The position numbers and the translations under genes were made by a program. From the NCBI GenBank assembly GCA_017307375.1, contig JAFKFH010000004.1, forward strand, positions 124,001 through 188,000: DNA of 64,000 bases, given 5' to 3'. The notes beneath the pieces are model-generated. The model worked only from the letters and a program-made list of their open reading frames with translations. It searched no databases and had not been told where the DNA came from. The DNA is from Alphaproteobacteria bacterium (lineage in GTDB: Bacteria > Pseudomonadota > Alphaproteobacteria > Ferrovibrionales > Ferrovibrionaceae). Below, piece after piece: positions 1-12,055 of this stretch (position 1 is its first letter; every line of letters begins with the position of its first letter).

Positions 1-2
1 CG

Positions 3-494
3 CTGCTCGACCTGGCCCAGCGCCAGGAAGGCTGGCTGACCCAGGCGGCGGTGCGCGTCATCGGCGACATGCTGCAGATGCCCTATATCCGCGTCTGGGA
101 AGTCGCCACCTTCTACACGATGTACAACCTGGCCCCGGCCGGCGAGCATCGCGTGCAGGTCTGCACCACCACCCCCTGCTGGCTGCGCGGCTCGGACAAG
201 ATCGTCTCCGCCTGCAAGAAGACGCTGGGCATCGGCCTGGGCGACGTGACCGCGGACGGCAAGTTCGGCCTGACCGAGGTCGAATGCCTGGGCGCCTGCG
301 TCAATGCCCCGATGGTCCAGATCAACGACGACTTCTACGAGGACCTGACCGAGGAATCGATGACGGCGATCCTCGAGGCGCTGCAGCGCGGCGAGAGCCC
401 GAAGCCCGGTCCGCAGACCGGCCGCACGAGCTCCGAGCCGCTCGGCGGACTGACCAGCCTGACCACGCTCGATGCCGGTGCGGGAGACGATTGA
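3..494 (+). CDS. nuoE: NADH-quinone oxidoreductase subunit E (NuoE), 5' partial
   Basis: Carries the N1a [2Fe-2S] cluster of the peripheral NADH-oxidising arm of complex I. The reading frame is open from base 3, so the N-terminus lies before the window. The thioredoxin-like [2Fe-2S] cysteines are visible as CTTTPC and, about 40 residues later, VECLGAC. The C-terminal tail rich in Ser, Pro and Gly is usual in alphaproteobacterial NuoE. It is followed after 1 bp by nuoF, consistent with translational coupling. Identity is firm; only the start is missing. Confidence 0.95.
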   Translation: MLDLAQRQEGWLTQAAVRVIGDMLQMPYIRVWEVATFYTMYNLAPAGEHRVQVCTTTPCWLRGSDKIVSACKKTLGIGLGDVTADGKFGLTEVECLGACVNAPMVQINDDFYEDLTEESMTAILEALQRGESPKPGPQTGRTSSEPLGGLTSLTTLDAGAGDD

Positions 495-495
495 G

Positions 496-1785
496 ATGCT
501 GCAGGACAAGGATCGCATCTTCACCAATCTCTATGGCCACCACGACTGGCGGCTGGCCGGCGCGCGCGCGCGTGGCGATTGGGACAATACCAAGGCCATT
601 CTCGATCGCGGTCCCGAGGGGATCATCGACGAGATGAAGAAGTCGGGCCTGCGCGGCCGCGGCGGCGCGGGTTTCCCGACCGGCATGAAATGGTCGTTCA
701 TGCCCAAGAAGTCCGATGGCCGGCCGAGCTATCTCGTGGTCAATGCCGACGAGGGCGAGCCCGGGACCTGCAAGGACCGCGACATGATGCGCCACGATCC
801 GCACAAGCTGATCGAAGGCTGCCTGGTCGCCGGTTTCGCCATGCGGGCGGTGGCCGCCTACATCTACATCCGCGGTGAATTCTACCGCGAGGCCGAGCAT
901 CTCGAATACGCGATCGCCGAAGCCTATCAGGCCGGGCTGATCGGCAAGAACGCCTGCGGTTCGGGCTACGATTTCGACGTCTACGTGCATCGCGGCGCCG
1001 GCGCCTATATCTGCGGCGAGGAAACCGCGCTGATCGAAAGCCTGGAGGGCAAGAAGGGCCAGCCGCGCCTGAAGCCCCCGTTCCCGGCCAATGTCGGCGT
1101 CTGGGGCTGCCCGACCACGGTCAACAACGTCGAATCGATCGCGGTGGCGCCGACCATCCTGCGCCGCGGCGGCGACTGGTTTGCCGGCATCGGCCGCCCG
1201 AACAACACCGGGACCAAGGTGTTCTGCATCTCGGGCCATGTGAACAAGCCCTGCAACGTCGAAGAAGAGATGGGTATCCCGCTGAAGGAACTCATCGAGA
1301 AGCACGCCGGCGGCGTGATCGGCGGCTGGGACAACCTGCTGGCGATCATTCCCGGCGGTTCGTCGGTGCCGCTGCTGCCCAAGTCGATCTGCGACGACGT
1401 GCTGATGGATTTCGACTCGTTGCGCGCCGTCCGTTCGGGCCTCGGCACCGCGGCGGTCATCGTGATGAACAAGGACACCGACCTGGTGCGCGCCATCGCG
1501 CGGCTGTCGAAGTTCTACATGCACGAGAGCTGCGGCCAGTGCACGCCGTGCCGCGAAGGCACCGGCTGGATGTGGCGGGTGATGGAGCGGATGGCGGTCG
1601 GCCGCGCCGAAAAGCGCGAGATCGACATGCTGCTCGAAGTCACCTACCAGATCGAGGGTCACACCATCTGCGCCCTGGGCGATGCCGCCGCCTGGCCGAT
1701 CCAGGGCCTGTTCCGCCATTTCCGGCCCGAGGTGGAGCGTCGCATCGACGCCTATCACGGCGCCGCGGCCCAAGCGGCCGAGTGA
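496..1785 (+). CDS. nuoF: NADH-quinone oxidoreductase subunit F (NuoF)
   Basis: Binds NADH and FMN and holds [4Fe-4S] cluster N3 at the electron entry point of complex I. Seen: the glycine-rich [16 protein letters not shown] region near residue 60, [13 protein letters not shown] near residue 175, and the cluster ligands [12 protein letters not shown] plus HTICALGD near the C-terminus. The 429-residue length is normal. An upstream in-frame start at 472 exists, but the ATG at 496 gives the family's usual [14 protein letters not shown] N-terminus and follows the nuoE stop by 1 bp, so it is preferred. Confidence 0.96.
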   Translation: MLQDKDRIFTNLYGHHDWRLAGARARGDWDNTKAILDRGPEGIIDEMKKSGLRGRGGAGFPTGMKWSFMPKKSDGRPSYLVVNADEGEPGTCKDRDMMRHDPHKLIEGCLVAGFAMRAVAAYIYIRGEFYREAEHLEYAIAEAYQAGLIGKNACGSGYDFDVYVHRGAGAYICGEETALIESLEGKKGQPRLKPPFPANVGVWGCPTTVNNVESIAVAPTILRRGGDWFAGIGRPNNTGTKVFCISGHVNKPCNVEEEMGIPLKELIEKHAGGVIGGWDNLLAIIPGGSSVPLLPKSICDDVLMDFDSLRAVRSGLGTAAVIVMNKDTDLVRAIARLSKFYMHESCGQCTPCREGTGWMWRVMERMAVGRAEKREIDMLLEVTYQIEGHTICALGDAAAWPIQGLFRHFRPEVERRIDAYHGAAAQAAE

Positions 1786-1798
1786 GGAGGGGGTTCCC

Positions 1799-3865
1799 AT
1801 GCCGACGTTGACCGTCGACGGCATCCAGGTCACGGTCGAGCCCGGCTCGACCGTCCTGCAGGCCTGTGAAGCCGCGGGCAAGGAAATCCCGCGCTTCTGC
1901 TATCACGAACGCCTGTCGATCGCCGGCAATTGCCGGATGTGCCTGGTCGAGCAGGAGAAGGCGCCCAAGCCGATCGCCTCCTGCGCGATGCCGGCCGCCG
2001 ACAACATGGTGATCAAGACCGATACCCCGCTGGTCAAGAAGGCCCGCAAGGGGGTGATGGAATTCCTGCTGATCAACCACCCGCTGGATTGCCCGATCTG
2101 CGACCAGGGCGGCGAGTGCGACCTGCAGGACCAGGCGGTGGGCTACGGCCTCGACCATTCGCGCTACGACGAGAACAAGCGCGCGGTCCAGGACAAGTAC
2201 ATGGGCCCGCTGATCAAGACGATCATGACCCGGTGCATCCACTGCACCCGCTGCGTGCGCTTTGCGGCCGAGGTCGCCGGCACGCCGGAGATCGGCGCGG
2301 TGTTCCGCGGCGAGGACATGCAGATCACGACCTATCTGGAGCATGCCGTCACCACCGAGATGGCGGGCAACCTGGTCGATGTCTGCCCGGTCGGCGCGCT
2401 GACCTCGGCGCCCTATGCGTTCCATGCCCGCCCGTGGGAACTGCGCAAGACCGAGAGCGTCGATGCGATGGACGCGGTCGGGTCCAACATCCGCGTCGAT
2501 GCCCGCGGCACCGAAGTGATGCGTGTGCTGCCGCGCACCAACGACAACGTCAATGAAGAGTGGATCAACGACAAAACCCGCTATGCCGTCGACGGGCTGA
2601 AGCGCCGCCGCCTCGATCGCCCCTATGTGCGCCGTGACGGCCGCCTGCAGCCGGCGAGCTGGGAGGAGGCGCTGCAGACGGTCGCCGCCCGGATCCAGGG
2701 CCTCAAGGGCGACGAGATCGCGGCGATCGCCGGCGACCTCGCCTGCGTCGAGAGCATGGCGGCGCTGAAGGACCTGTTCGGCACGCTCGGCTCGGCCAAT
2801 CTCGATTGCCGCCAGGACGGTTCCAGGATCGATCCGGCCCAGCGCGCCGGCTGGCTGTTCAACTCGACGATCGCCGGCATCGAGCAGGCCGACGCGATCC
2901 TGCTGATCGGGACCAACCCGCGGCACGAGGCGACGCTGGTCAATACCCGGCTGCGCAAGCGCTACCTGCACGGCAACGTCGCCATCGCCCTGGTCGGCGA
3001 GGGCGTCGACCTGACCTACCCCTACGAGCATCTCGGCAACGACGCCGCGCTGGTCCAGGCCATCGCCGACGGCAGCCATCCGTTCGCGGCGACCCTGAAG
3101 AACGCGCAGAGGCCGATGCTGATCATCGGCCAGGCCGCGCTGACCCGTCCCGACGGTGCGGCCCTGCAGGCCGCGGCCCGCGCCCTGGCCGACAATTGCG
3201 GCCTGGTCAAGGACGGCTGGAACGGCTTCAACGTGCTGCATGACGCCGCCGCCCGCGTCGGCGGCCTCGAAATCGGCTTCGTGCCGGGCGAGGGCGGTCG
3301 CGACGTCGCCGGCATTCTCGACGGTGCCCGGTCGGGCGCCGTCAAGCTGGTCTACCTCCTCGGCGCCGACGAGATCGACACCGCCGGTCTGGGCGAGGCG
3401 TTCGTCGTCTACCAGGGCAGCCACGGCGACAAGGGCGCCCACCGCGCCGACGTCGTGCTGCCGGGGGCGGCCTATACGGAGAAGGACGCGATCTGGGTGA
3501 ACCTCGAAGGCCGGGTCCAACTCGGCCGCCGCGCGGCCCCGCCGCCGGGCGAGGCGCGCGAGGACTGGGCGATCATCCGCGCCCTGTCGGGCGCGGTCGG
3601 CCAGGTTCTGCCCTATGACGACCAGCGCAGCTTGCGCCGCCGCATCCTGGAGATCGCGCCGCACCTGGCCGCGGTCGACCAGGTGACCCCGGCGGCCTGG
3701 ACGCCGTTCGGCACCGCGGGCCAGGTGGCGGCCACGCCGTTCACCCCGCGCTTTGCGGATTTCTGGCTGACCAACCCGATCGCACGCGCCTCGGCCACCA
3801 TGGCCAAGCTCAGCGCGATGTTCGGCAAGAAGGGCGAAGAGAAGGCGACGGGCACCCATGGCTGA
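1799..3865 (+). CDS. nuoG: NADH-quinone oxidoreductase subunit G (NuoG)
   Basis: Large iron-sulfur subunit of complex I (688 aa) that relays electrons from NuoF towards NuoI. The N-terminal ferredoxin-like domain shows [2Fe-2S] ligands ([15 protein letters not shown]), the His-ligated [4Fe-4S] motif [17 protein letters not shown] near residue 95, and CIHCTRC with VDVCPVGAL near residues 145-195. The rest is a molybdopterin-oxidoreductase-like domain that is catalytically silent in this family. The ATG at 1799 follows a GAGGAGGGGG ribosome-binding site; longer in-frame starts lie inside nuoF. The 3' end overlaps nuoH by 8 bp. Confidence 0.96.
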   Translation: MPTLTVDGIQVTVEPGSTVLQACEAAGKEIPRFCYHERLSIAGNCRMCLVEQEKAPKPIASCAMPAADNMVIKTDTPLVKKARKGVMEFLLINHPLDCPICDQGGECDLQDQAVGYGLDHSRYDENKRAVQDKYMGPLIKTIMTRCIHCTRCVRFAAEVAGTPEIGAVFRGEDMQITTYLEHAVTTEMAGNLVDVCPVGALTSAPYAFHARPWELRKTESVDAMDAVGSNIRVDARGTEVMRVLPRTNDNVNEEWINDKTRYAVDGLKRRRLDRPYVRRDGRLQPASWEEALQTVAARIQGLKGDEIAAIAGDLACVESMAALKDLFGTLGSANLDCRQDGSRIDPAQRAGWLFNSTIAGIEQADAILLIGTNPRHEATLVNTRLRKRYLHGNVAIALVGEGVDLTYPYEHLGNDAALVQAIADGSHPFAATLKNAQRPMLIIGQAALTRPDGAALQAAARALADNCGLVKDGWNGFNVLHDAAARVGGLEIGFVPGEGGRDVAGILDGARSGAVKLVYLLGADEIDTAGLGEAFVVYQGSHGDKGAHRADVVLPGAAYTEKDAIWVNLEGRVQLGRRAAPPPGEAREDWAIIRALSGAVGQVLPYDDQRSLRRRILEIAPHLAAVDQVTPAAWTPFGTAGQVAATPFTPRFADFWLTNPIARASATMAKLSAMFGKKGEEKATGTHG

Positions 3866-4874
3866 GTTCTGGCAAGGCTATCTCTGGCCGCTGATCATCA
3901 TCCTGGCCAAGGCGCTGGCGATCATCCTGCCGGTCGTGGTCGGCGTCGCCTACGTGACGCTCTACGAGCGCAAGGTGATGGCGGCGATGCAATTGCGCAT
4001 GGGGCCGAACGTGGTCGGCCCCTTCGGCCTGCTGCAGCCCTGGGCCGATGCGGTCAAGCTGATCTTCAAGGAAACCATCGTCCCGACCTCGGCCAACAAG
4101 ATCATCTTCCTGGCCGCGCCGATGACCACCTACATCCTGGCGATGGTCGCCTGGGCGGTCATCCCGGTGAACGACGGCTGGGCGGTCGCCGACATCAATG
4201 TCGGCGTGCTCTACCTGTTCGCGATCTCCTCGCTCGGCGTCTACGGCCTGATCATGGCCGGCTGGGCTTCGAACTCACGCTTCGCGTTCCTCGGCGCCCT
4301 GCGCTCGTCGGCGCAGATGGTGTCCTACGAAGTCTCGATGGGCTTCGTCATCATCACCGTGCTGCTCTGCGTCGGTTCGCTGAACCTCAACGACATCGTG
4401 ATGGCCCAGAAGAAGATCTGGTTCTTCATCCCGCTGTTCCCGATGTTCGTCATCTTCTTCATCTCGGCCCTGGCCGAGACCAATCGCCATCCGTTCGATC
4501 TGCCCGAGGCGGAATCGGAACTGGTCGCCGGCTATCAGGTCGAATATTCGTCGATGGGCTTCGGCCTGTTCATGCTGGGCGAATACGCCAACATGATCCT
4601 GATGAGCGGGATCACCTCGATCCTGTTCCTCGGCGGCTGGCTGCCCCCGCTCGACATCGCGCCGCTCAACTGGGTGCCGGGTCCGATCTGGTTCATCATC
4701 AAGATCCTGGCGCTCCTGTTCGTCTTCATCTGGGTGCGCGCCACCCTGCCGCGCTACCGCTATGACCAGCTCATGCGGATCGGCTGGAAGGTGTTCCTGC
4801 CCATCTCGCTGTTCTGGGTGGTGCTGACCGCTGCCGTGCTGGTGTTCTTCGGCCTCGCGCCGGGGATCAAGTAA
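3858..4874 (+). CDS. nuoH: NADH-quinone oxidoreductase subunit H (NuoH)
   Basis: Membrane subunit (338 aa) that joins the peripheral arm to the membrane arm and forms much of the ubiquinone chamber. Seen: about eight hydrophobic segments, the early [16 protein letters not shown] loop, and the conserved acidic loop [20 protein letters not shown] near residues 205-225, which is the signature of this subunit. The start overlaps the nuoG end by 8 bp, as expected in an operon. Confidence 0.96.
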   Translation: MAEFWQGYLWPLIIILAKALAIILPVVVGVAYVTLYERKVMAAMQLRMGPNVVGPFGLLQPWADAVKLIFKETIVPTSANKIIFLAAPMTTYILAMVAWAVIPVNDGWAVADINVGVLYLFAISSLGVYGLIMAGWASNSRFAFLGALRSSAQMVSYEVSMGFVIITVLLCVGSLNLNDIVMAQKKIWFFIPLFPMFVIFFISALAETNRHPFDLPEAESELVAGYQVEYSSMGFGLFMLGEYANMILMSGITSILFLGGWLPPLDIAPLNWVPGPIWFIIKILALLFVFIWVRATLPRYRYDQLMRIGWKVFLPISLFWVVLTAAVLVFFGLAPGIK

Positions 4875-4917
4875 GCGATCGATTTTCACGTCTCAGGGAT
4901 ACGAAGGAGAGACGGAT

Positions 4918-5406
4918 ATGAGCTTCCTCGACTCAGGCGCACGCATGCTGCTCCTGAAGGACATGGCCAAGGGGCTGGCCCTGACCTTCAAGTACATGTT
5001 CCGCAAGCGCGTCACCCTGAACTACCCCTACGAGAAGGGGCCGCTGAGCCCGCGTTTCCGCGGCGAGCATGCGCTGCGCCGCTACGCCACCGGCGAGGAA
5101 CGCTGCATCGCGTGCAAGCTGTGCGAGGCGATCTGCCCGGCCCAGGCCATCACCATCGAGGCCGAGCCGCGCGACGACGGCCAGCGCCGGACCACGCGCT
5201 ACGACATCGACATGACGAAGTGCATCTACTGCGGCTTCTGCCAGGAAGCCTGCCCGGTCGATGCCATCGTCGAGGGGCCGAATTTCGAGTTCGCCACCGA
5301 GACCCGCGAGGAGCTGATGTACAACAAGGACAAGCTGCTCGCGAACGGCGATCGCTGGGAATACGAGATCGCCAAGAACATCGCCGCCGACGCGCCGTAT
5401 CGGTAA
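4918..5406 (+). CDS. nuoI: NADH-quinone oxidoreductase subunit I (NuoI)
   Basis: Carries two [4Fe-4S] clusters (N6a and N6b) that pass electrons to N2 next to the quinone site. The two ferredoxin motifs are complete: [16 protein letters not shown] and [16 protein letters not shown] near residues 63 and 102. The 162-aa length is typical of alphaproteobacterial and mitochondrial TYKY-type subunits. A strong ribosome-binding site, GAAGGAGAG, stands 6-8 bases before the ATG. Confidence 0.96.
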   Translation: MSFLDSGARMLLLKDMAKGLALTFKYMFRKRVTLNYPYEKGPLSPRFRGEHALRRYATGEERCIACKLCEAICPAQAITIEAEPRDDGQRRTTRYDIDMTKCIYCGFCQEACPVDAIVEGPNFEFATETREELMYNKDKLLANGDRWEYEIAKNIAADAPYR

Positions 5407-5437
5407 GCCGGACAGGGCGCTCAAGGGGCAAACGACA

Positions 5438-6046
5438 ATGGTGATTGCAACTATCGCTTTCTATCTCTTCGCGGCGGTCACGGTGGCCGCGGCGACGATG
5501 GTGATCGCGTCCAGGAACCCGGTCCATTCGGTTCTGTTCCTGATCCTTGCCTTCTTCTCCTCGGCCGGCCTGTTCGTGCTGATGGGGGCGGAATTCCTGG
5601 CGATGATCCTGGTCATCGTCTATGTCGGCGCGGTCGCCGTGCTGTTCCTGTTCGTCGTCATGATGCTCGACATCAACTTCGTCGAACTGCGGCAGGGCTT
5701 CCTGCAGTACCTGCCGGTGGGCGGCCTGGTCGGGCTGATCTTGCTGGTCGAGCTGTTCCTGATCATCGGCGGCTGGGTCTCGGCCCCGCAGGCCAGCCAG
5801 GTCGCCGCCACCCCGATCGTCGAGGGCGTGACCAACACGCGCGCGATCGGGCAGGTGCTCTACACCAAGTACATCTACCTGTTCCAGGTCGCCGGCCTGA
5901 TCCTGCTGGTCGCCATGATCGGCGCCATCGTGCTGACGCTGCGCCACCGTCCCGGCGTGCGCCGCCAGTCGTCGATGCAGCAGCTGGGTCGCCGGCGCGA
6001 TCAGGCGGTCGAACTGAAGAAGGTCAAGCCGGGCCAGGGCGTCTGA
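5438..6046 (+). CDS. nuoJ: NADH-quinone oxidoreductase subunit J (NuoJ)
   Basis: Membrane-arm subunit (202 aa, about five transmembrane helices) next to NuoH and NuoK. Seen: NPVHSVLFLILAFFSSAGLF near residue 27 and the following EFLAMILVIVYVGAVAVLFL helix, which form the family core. The C-terminal basic tail is cytoplasmic by composition. It lies 31 bp after nuoI and 32 bp before nuoK, inside the nuo operon. Confidence 0.95.
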   Translation: MVIATIAFYLFAAVTVAAATMVIASRNPVHSVLFLILAFFSSAGLFVLMGAEFLAMILVIVYVGAVAVLFLFVVMMLDINFVELRQGFLQYLPVGGLVGLILLVELFLIIGGWVSAPQASQVAATPIVEGVTNTRAIGQVLYTKYIYLFQVAGLILLVAMIGAIVLTLRHRPGVRRQSSMQQLGRRRDQAVELKKVKPGQGV

Positions 6047-6078
6047 CGCCCGTGCCCGTGCTGAAGAGGGGGTAAAAC

Positions 6079-6387
6079 ATGGCTGTCGGTCTTGGCCATT
6101 TCCTGACGGTTGCCGCGATCCTGTTCACGCTGGGGATCTTCGGCATCTTCCTGAACCGGAAGAACGTCATCATCATCCTGATGTCGGTCGAGCTGATGCT
6201 GCTCGCCGTCAACATCAACCTGGTCGCATTCTCGAGCTTCCTCGGCGATCTGGTCGGCCAGGTCTTCGCCCTTCTGGTGCTGACCGTCGCCGCCGGCGAA
6301 GCGGCGATCGGCCTTGCCATCCTCGTCGTCTACTTCCGCAACCGCGGCACGATCGCGGTCGAGGACATCAACCTGATGAAGGGCTGA
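6079..6387 (+). CDS. nuoK: NADH-quinone oxidoreductase subunit K (NuoK)
   Basis: Small antiporter-like membrane subunit (102 aa, three helices). Conserved membrane glutamates used in proton translocation are visible in [17 protein letters not shown] near residue 36 and in [15 protein letters not shown] near residue 72. A GAAGAGGGGG ribosome-binding site precedes the ATG. It ends 4 bp before the nuoL start. Confidence 0.96.
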   Translation: MAVGLGHFLTVAAILFTLGIFGIFLNRKNVIIILMSVELMLLAVNINLVAFSSFLGDLVGQVFALLVLTVAAGEAAIGLAILVVYFRNRGTIAVEDINLMKG

Positions 6388-6391
6388 CGTC

Positions 6392-8329
6392 GTGACGATC
6401 TACCACATCATCGTCTTCCTGCCGCTGCTCGCTTCGATCGTCGCGGGCTTCGGCGGCCGCATCATCGGCGATGCCGCGGCCATGACCGTCACCGTCGCGG
6501 GCCTCGTGGTCTCGGCGCTGCTGTCGCTCTACGCCTTCTACGACGTGGCGCTGATGGGCCATGTCCAGACCGCCCAGGTGATGACCTGGTTCTCGTCGGG
6601 CGCGCTCGAGGTCAAGTGGGCGCTGCGCATCGACCAGCTCACCGCGATCATGCTGGTCGTGGTCACCGGCGTGTCGAGCCTCGTGCACATCTACTCGATC
6701 GGGTACATGAGCCACGATCCGCACCGGCCGCGGTTCTTCGCCTATCTGTCGCTGTTCACCTTCGCCATGCTGATGCTGGTGACGGCCGACAACTTCGTGC
6801 AGATGTTCTTCGGCTGGGAAGGCGTCGGTCTCGCCTCCTACCTGCTGATCGGCTTCTGGTTCGAGCGGCCGTCGGCCAACGCGGCGTCGATCAAGGCATT
6901 CCTGGTCAACCGCGTCGGCGACTTCGGCTTCACGCTCGGCATCTTCGCCGTGTTCCTGGCCTTCGGCTCGGTCCAGTTCGACACCGTGTTCGCGGCGGCG
7001 CCCCAGCTGGTCGGCAAATCCCTCCACTTCCTGGGGATGGATCTCGACTTCCTGACGATCATGACGCTCTTGCTGTTCGTCGGCGCGATGGGCAAGTCGG
7101 CGCAGCTGCTGCTGCATACCTGGCTGCCCGATGCGATGGAGGGCCCGACCCCGGTCTCGGCGCTGATCCATGCCGCGACGATGGTCACCGCCGGCGTCTT
7201 TATGCTGGCGCGCTGCTCGCCGCTGTTCGAGCTGGCCCCGAACACGCTGCAGTTCGTCGCCTTCCTCGGCGCGACCACGGCGTTCTTCGCGGCCACCGTC
7301 GGCCTGGTGCAGAACGACATCAAGCGGGTCATCGCCTATTCGACCTGCTCGCAGCTCGGCTACATGTTCTTCGCCATCGGCGTCTCGGCCTACCCGGCGG
7401 CGATCTTCCACCTGTTCACCCATGCCTTCTTCAAGGCGCTCTTGTTCCTCTGCGCCGGCTCGGTCATCCATGCGGTCGAGGGCGAGCAGGACATGCGCAA
7501 CATGGGCGGCCTGGCCGGTCACATCAAGCAGACTTATGTCTTGATGTGGATCGGCTCGCTCGCCCTGGCCGGCGTGCCTTTCTTCGCCGGCTACTACTCG
7601 AAGGACATGATCATCGAGGCGGCGTTCGGCGCCCATTCGGGCATCGGCTACTACGCCTTCATCATGGGCGTGGCCGCCGCGGTGCTGACCGCGTTCTATT
7701 CCTGGCGCCTGCTGTTCATGACCTTCCATGGTCATTTCCGCGGCGATCATCACGTCATCGAGCATGCCCATGAGAGCCCGCCGGTGATGCTGGTGCCGCT
7801 CTATATCCTCAGCCTGGGGGCACTGTTCGCCGGCTATGTCTTCCACGACATGATGATCGGCGAGCACTGGCAGACCTTCTGGGGCAAGTCGATCTTCGTC
7901 GCCGAGACGCACAAGGCGATGGAGGCCGCGCACCATATCCCCGGCTGGGCCAAGGCCCTGCCGCTGGTCGCCGGTGTCGTCGGCATCTGGACCGCGTGGA
8001 TGATGTATATCCGCCATACCGGCGTTCCGGCGGCCCTGCGCCGCGCCAACGAGGGGCTCTACCAGTTCCTGCTGAACAAGTGGTACTTCGACGAGCTCTA
8101 CGACTACACCCTGGTCCGTCCGGCCAAGTGGATCGGCCGGCTGCTGTGGAAGGGCGGCGACGGGAAGATCATCGACGGCCTGGGGCCGGACGGGATCTCG
8201 GCCCTGGTCCTGCGCGCCTCGCGCCGGATCGCCACGCTGCAATCCGGCTACGTCTACCATTACGCCTTCGCCATGCTGATCGGCGTGGCGGCGCTCGTCA
8301 GCTTCTACTTCTACCTGCTCGGTCGGTGA
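6392..8329 (+). CDS. nuoL: NADH-quinone oxidoreductase subunit L (NuoL)
   Basis: Largest antiporter-like proton-pumping subunit (645 aa), with the long lateral helix at its C-terminal end. Seen: the proton_antipo N-terminal region, [19 protein letters not shown] near residue 137, and the core [20 protein letters not shown] near residue 243, carrying the conserved Lys/His channel residues nearby. The start is GTG at 6392, 4 bp after the nuoK stop. Length and motifs are normal. Confidence 0.96.
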   Translation: MTIYHIIVFLPLLASIVAGFGGRIIGDAAAMTVTVAGLVVSALLSLYAFYDVALMGHVQTAQVMTWFSSGALEVKWALRIDQLTAIMLVVVTGVSSLVHIYSIGYMSHDPHRPRFFAYLSLFTFAMLMLVTADNFVQMFFGWEGVGLASYLLIGFWFERPSANAASIKAFLVNRVGDFGFTLGIFAVFLAFGSVQFDTVFAAAPQLVGKSLHFLGMDLDFLTIMTLLLFVGAMGKSAQLLLHTWLPDAMEGPTPVSALIHAATMVTAGVFMLARCSPLFELAPNTLQFVAFLGATTAFFAATVGLVQNDIKRVIAYSTCSQLGYMFFAIGVSAYPAAIFHLFTHAFFKALLFLCAGSVIHAVEGEQDMRNMGGLAGHIKQTYVLMWIGSLALAGVPFFAGYYSKDMIIEAAFGAHSGIGYYAFIMGVAAAVLTAFYSWRLLFMTFHGHFRGDHHVIEHAHESPPVMLVPLYILSLGALFAGYVFHDMMIGEHWQTFWGKSIFVAETHKAMEAAHHIPGWAKALPLVAGVVGIWTAWMMYIRHTGVPAALRRANEGLYQFLLNKWYFDELYDYTLVRPAKWIGRLLWKGGDGKIIDGLGPDGISALVLRASRRIATLQSGYVYHYAFAMLIGVAALVSFYFYLLGR

Positions 8330-8333
8330 TCCC

Positions 8334-9839
8334 ATGCCGCTCCTGACGATCACCACCTTCCTGCCGCTGGTCGGTGCGTTCCTGATCCTGCTGTCCCGCG
8401 GCGACGAAGAAAGCGTGGCCCGCTCGGCCCGCTGGATCGCGCTGTGGACGACGGTCATCACCTTCGCCGTCAGCCTGCTGATCTGGATCAAGTTCGACAG
8501 CGGCACCGCGAACTTCCAGTATGTCGAGCACGCGCCCTGGTTCGGCGAGACGATCGGCTATCGTCTCGGGGTCGACGGCATCTCGATGCTGTTCGTCATC
8601 CTGACCACGTTCCTGATGCCGTTCTGCATCCTGGCCTCGTGGGAAGCGATCCACGTCCGGGTCAAGGAATACCTGGTCGCCTTCCTGATCCTCGAGACCC
8701 TGATGATCGGCGTGTTCTGCTCGCTCGACATCGTCCTGTTCTACCTGTTCTTCGAAGCCGGCCTGATCCCGATGTTCCTGATCATCGGCGTCTGGGGCGG
8801 GCCGCGCCGCATCTACGCGACGTTCAAGTTCTTCCTCTACACGCTGCTCGGCTCGCTGCTGATGCTGGTCGCGATCCTCTACATGATCAACCAGGCGGGC
8901 ACGGCCGACATCCCGACGCTGATGAAGTACAGCTTCTCGCCGACGGCGCAGAAGTGGCTGTTCCTCGCGTTCTTCGCCTCGCTCGCGGTCAAGGTGCCGA
9001 TGTGGCCGGTCCATACCTGGCTGCCCGATGCCCACGTCGAGGCGCCGACGGCGGGGTCGGTCATCCTGGCCGGCGTGCTGCTGAAGATGGGCGGCTACGG
9101 GTTCCTGCGGTTCTCGCTGCCGATGTTCCCCGATGCCAGCCTCTATTTCGCCCCGCTGATCTTCGCCCTGTCGGTCATCGGCGTGATCTACACGTCGCTG
9201 GTCGCGCTGGCGCAGGAGGACATGAAGAAGCTGATCGCCTATTCGTCGGTCGCCCATATGGGCTTCGTCACGATCGGCACCTTCACCTTCAACCAGCAGG
9301 GCCTGCAGGGCGCGATCCTGCAGATGCTGTCGCACGGCATCGTCTCGGGCGCACTGTTCCTCTGCGTCGGCGTGGTCTATGACCGCGTCCATTCGCGCCT
9401 GATCGACGTCTATGGCGGCCTGGTCAACAACATGCCGAAATACGCCGTGGTCTTCATGGTGTTCACCATGGGCACGATCGGCCTGCCCGGCACGTCGGGT
9501 TTCGTGGGCGAGTTCCTGATCCTGAACGGCGCCTTCCAGGTCTCGACCTGGGTGGCCTTCCTGGCCGCCACCGGCGTCATCCTCGGCGCGGCCTATTCGC
9601 TGTGGCTCTATCGCCGGGTGATCTTCGGCAAGCTCGAGAAGGAGAACCTGAAGGGACTCCTCGACCTGAGCCCGCGCGAGATCCTGATCTTCGCGCCGCT
9701 GATCGTCGTCACCCTGTGGATGGGCGTCGCCCCCCAGATCTTCCTCGACGTCATGGCGGTGTCGGTCGACCATCTGCTGCAGCAGCATCAGGCGGCCATT
9801 GCTGCCACCGCCAAGCTCGCCGCCGCGGTCGCGCACTAA
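8334..9839 (+). CDS. nuoM: NADH-quinone oxidoreductase subunit M (NuoM)
   Basis: Antiporter-like proton-pumping subunit (501 aa, about 14 helices). Seen: [20 protein letters not shown] with the conserved membrane glutamate near residue 140, [19 protein letters not shown] near residue 222, and the [14 protein letters not shown] helix. It follows nuoL by 4 bp and precedes nuoN by 21 bp. Confidence 0.96.
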   Translation: MPLLTITTFLPLVGAFLILLSRGDEESVARSARWIALWTTVITFAVSLLIWIKFDSGTANFQYVEHAPWFGETIGYRLGVDGISMLFVILTTFLMPFCILASWEAIHVRVKEYLVAFLILETLMIGVFCSLDIVLFYLFFEAGLIPMFLIIGVWGGPRRIYATFKFFLYTLLGSLLMLVAILYMINQAGTADIPTLMKYSFSPTAQKWLFLAFFASLAVKVPMWPVHTWLPDAHVEAPTAGSVILAGVLLKMGGYGFLRFSLPMFPDASLYFAPLIFALSVIGVIYTSLVALAQEDMKKLIAYSSVAHMGFVTIGTFTFNQQGLQGAILQMLSHGIVSGALFLCVGVVYDRVHSRLIDVYGGLVNNMPKYAVVFMVFTMGTIGLPGTSGFVGEFLILNGAFQVSTWVAFLAATGVILGAAYSLWLYRRVIFGKLEKENLKGLLDLSPREILIFAPLIVVTLWMGVAPQIFLDVMAVSVDHLLQQHQAAIAATAKLAAAVAH

Positions 9840-9860
9840 AGCCCGCGGGAGTAGGACGAA

Positions 9861-11312
9861 ATGACCCACATGACCCTCCCCAGCCTGATCCCGGTCATCC
9901 CGGAACTGGCACTCGCCCTGATGATCATGGCGCTGCTGATGTTCGGCGTGTTCCGCGGCGACGGCTCGACCCGCGCGGTCTCCTGGCTGTCGATCATCGC
10001 GCTGGTCGTGACCATCGTGCTGGTCGGCATGGGCCCGACCGAGAAGACGGTGGCCATGAACAACATGTTCGTGACTGACGGCTTCGCCCGGGTGTTCAAG
10101 ACCCTGACGCTGCTCGGTTCGGCGGTCGCGCTGATCCTGTCGTTCGGCTTCAACCGCGATCACCAGATGGAGCGGTTCGAGTATCCGATCCTGGTGCTGC
10201 TGGCCACGCTCGGCATGATGCTGATGCTGTCGGCCAACGACCTGATGTCGCTCTATCTCGGCATCGAGTTGCAGTCGCTGTCGCTCTACGTCATCGCCGC
10301 GTTCCGCCGCGACGACAGCCGCGCCACCGAGGCAGGCCTGAAATACTTCGTCCTCGGTGCGGTGTCGTCGGGCATGCTGCTCTACGGCTGCTCGCTGATC
10401 TACGGCTTCTCCGGCTCGACCAATTTCGTCGGCATCGCCAAGGCGCTGTCGGGCGTGCCGCATGGCGACGTCTCGATCGGCCTGATCACCGGCATGATCT
10501 TCCTGGTCGCGGGGCTCGCCTTCAAGGTCTCGGCCGTGCCGTTCCACATGTGGGCGCCGGACGTCTACGAAGGCGCGCCGACACCGGTGACCGCGTTCTT
10601 TGCCGCCGCCCCGAAGGTCGCCGCCATCGGCCTGTTCCTGCGCGCGATGCTGTCGCCGTTCGGCGAACTGGTGACCGACTGGCGCCAGGTGATCATCTTC
10701 ATCGCCGTGGCCTCGATGCTGCTCGGCTCGTTTGCGGCGATCAACCAGCGCAACATCAAGCGCCTGATGGCCTATTCGTCGATCGGCCATGTCGGCTTCG
10801 CCCTGCTGGGCCTGGCCGCCGGAACCCAGGAAGGCGTGCGCGGCGTCGTCGTCTACATGACGATCTACCTCGTCATGACGCTCGGCACCTTCGCCTGCAT
10901 CCTGTCGATGAAGCGCGAGCATGGCATGGTCGAGACCATCGACGACCTGGCCGGGCTGGGCCGCACCCATCCGGCGATGGCGCTGATGCTCGGCATCTTC
11001 ATGTTCTCGCTGGCCGGCATCCCGCCGCTGGCCGGGTTCTTCGCCAAGTTCTACGTGTTCATGGCGGCGGTGAACGCCGGGCTCTATATCCTCGCGGTCA
11101 TCGGCATGCTCGCCTCCTGCGTCGGCGCCTATTACTACCTGCGCGTCGTCAAGGTGATGTACTTCGACCAGCCGGCCGGCGCCTTCGCCCCGGTCCGGGG
11201 TGAACTGGCGCTGGTCTTCGGTGCCACCGGCCTGTTCACCTTGTTCTTCTTCGTCTATCCCGCCCCGATCATGGCGGCGGCGGAAACGGCGGCGCGCGCG
11301 CTGCTGCCGTGA
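9861..11312 (+). CDS. nuoN: NADH-quinone oxidoreductase subunit N (NuoN)
   Basis: Third antiporter-like subunit (483 aa) and the last nuo gene. Seen: [20 protein letters not shown] near residue 130, [20 protein letters not shown] near residue 227 and [20 protein letters not shown] near residue 298. A GGGAGTAGGA ribosome-binding site precedes the ATG. The stop overlaps the birA GTG start by 4 bp, so complex I is transcriptionally continuous with cofactor genes downstream. Confidence 0.96.
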   Translation: MTHMTLPSLIPVIPELALALMIMALLMFGVFRGDGSTRAVSWLSIIALVVTIVLVGMGPTEKTVAMNNMFVTDGFARVFKTLTLLGSAVALILSFGFNRDHQMERFEYPILVLLATLGMMLMLSANDLMSLYLGIELQSLSLYVIAAFRRDDSRATEAGLKYFVLGAVSSGMLLYGCSLIYGFSGSTNFVGIAKALSGVPHGDVSIGLITGMIFLVAGLAFKVSAVPFHMWAPDVYEGAPTPVTAFFAAAPKVAAIGLFLRAMLSPFGELVTDWRQVIIFIAVASMLLGSFAAINQRNIKRLMAYSSIGHVGFALLGLAAGTQEGVRGVVVYMTIYLVMTLGTFACILSMKREHGMVETIDDLAGLGRTHPAMALMLGIFMFSLAGIPPLAGFFAKFYVFMAAVNAGLYILAVIGMLASCVGAYYYLRVVKVMYFDQPAGAFAPVRGELALVFGATGLFTLFFFVYPAPIMAAAETAARALLP

Positions 11313-12052
11313 GTTCGTTGCGGTTCCGGGTCGAGCGCCACCAGGCGCTCGGCTCGACCAACGACCTTGCCCGGTCCCGGGCCGAGGCGGGCGAGCCGGA
11401 AGGCTTGGTCGTGCAGGCCGACGAGCAGACGGCGGGCCGCGGCCGTCGCGGCCGCATCTGGCAAAGCCCGGTCGGCAATCTCTATACGTCGGCCTTGCTG
11501 CGTCCCCCGGTGCGACCGGCCGAGGCCGCCCAGCTTTCCTTCGTTGCCGCCCTTGCCGTGTCGGACGCCGTGGCTGCGGCGCTGCCGCCGGGTGCGCCGG
11601 TCATCACCTGCAAATGGCCGAACGACGTGCTGGTCGGCGGCGAGAAGATCGCCGGCATCCTGCTCGAATCCCGGTCGAAGCCGGACGGTCTGGTCGATTG
11701 GGTGATCATCGGCACCGGCATCAACGTTGCCCTGTTGCCGGCCAATGCGGGGCAGCCGGCTACCGCCTTGACGATCCATGGCGCCACCGGCGATATCGGT
11801 GGCGTATTGACGCTTTTTGCCGAAGCGCTGGGGCGCTGGTACCAGGCTTGGCGCAGCGGTGGCTTTGCCCCGATCCGCACCGCCTGGACCGCGCGGGCCG
11901 ACGGCATCGGCCGCCGCATCCGCGTGCGGCTGCCTGACCGCGAAATGCATGGCGTGTTTGCCGCGCTGGACGAAAGCGGTACGCTGATGCTGCGTACCGA
12001 CGACGGCGCCACCGTTCCGGTCGCCGCGGGCGACGTCTTCAGGGAGGACTAG
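11309..12052 (+). CDS. birA: Biotin--[acetyl-CoA-carboxylase] ligase (BirA)
   Basis: Attaches biotin to carrier domains of carboxylases through biotinyl-AMP (247 aa). Seen: [12 protein letters not shown], the catalytic loop [15 protein letters not shown] near residue 35 (the GRGRxGR motif), and [17 protein letters not shown] near residue 97. There is no N-terminal helix-turn-helix, so this is the monofunctional class that does not act as a repressor. The GTG start overlaps the nuoN stop, an arrangement common in alphaproteobacteria. Confidence 0.93.
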   Translation: MSSLRFRVERHQALGSTNDLARSRAEAGEPEGLVVQADEQTAGRGRRGRIWQSPVGNLYTSALLRPPVRPAEAAQLSFVAALAVSDAVAAALPPGAPVITCKWPNDVLVGGEKIAGILLESRSKPDGLVDWVIIGTGINVALLPANAGQPATALTIHGATGDIGGVLTLFAEALGRWYQAWRSGGFAPIRTAWTARADGIGRRIRVRLPDREMHGVFAALDESGTLMLRTDDGATVPVAAGDVFRED

Positions 12053-12055
12053 CCG

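Noticed and set aside
322-3859. Long minus-strand frames opposite nuoF and nuoG
   Set aside because: These are antisense shadows typical of high-GC DNA. They lie fully inside strongly conserved complex I genes and encode Arg/His/Gly-rich, low-complexity products.
8298-10970. 890-codon minus-strand open frame opposite nuoM and nuoN
   Set aside because: Composition is dominated by Asp, His, Arg and Gln with no known domain, and it exactly mirrors the plus-strand coding genes.
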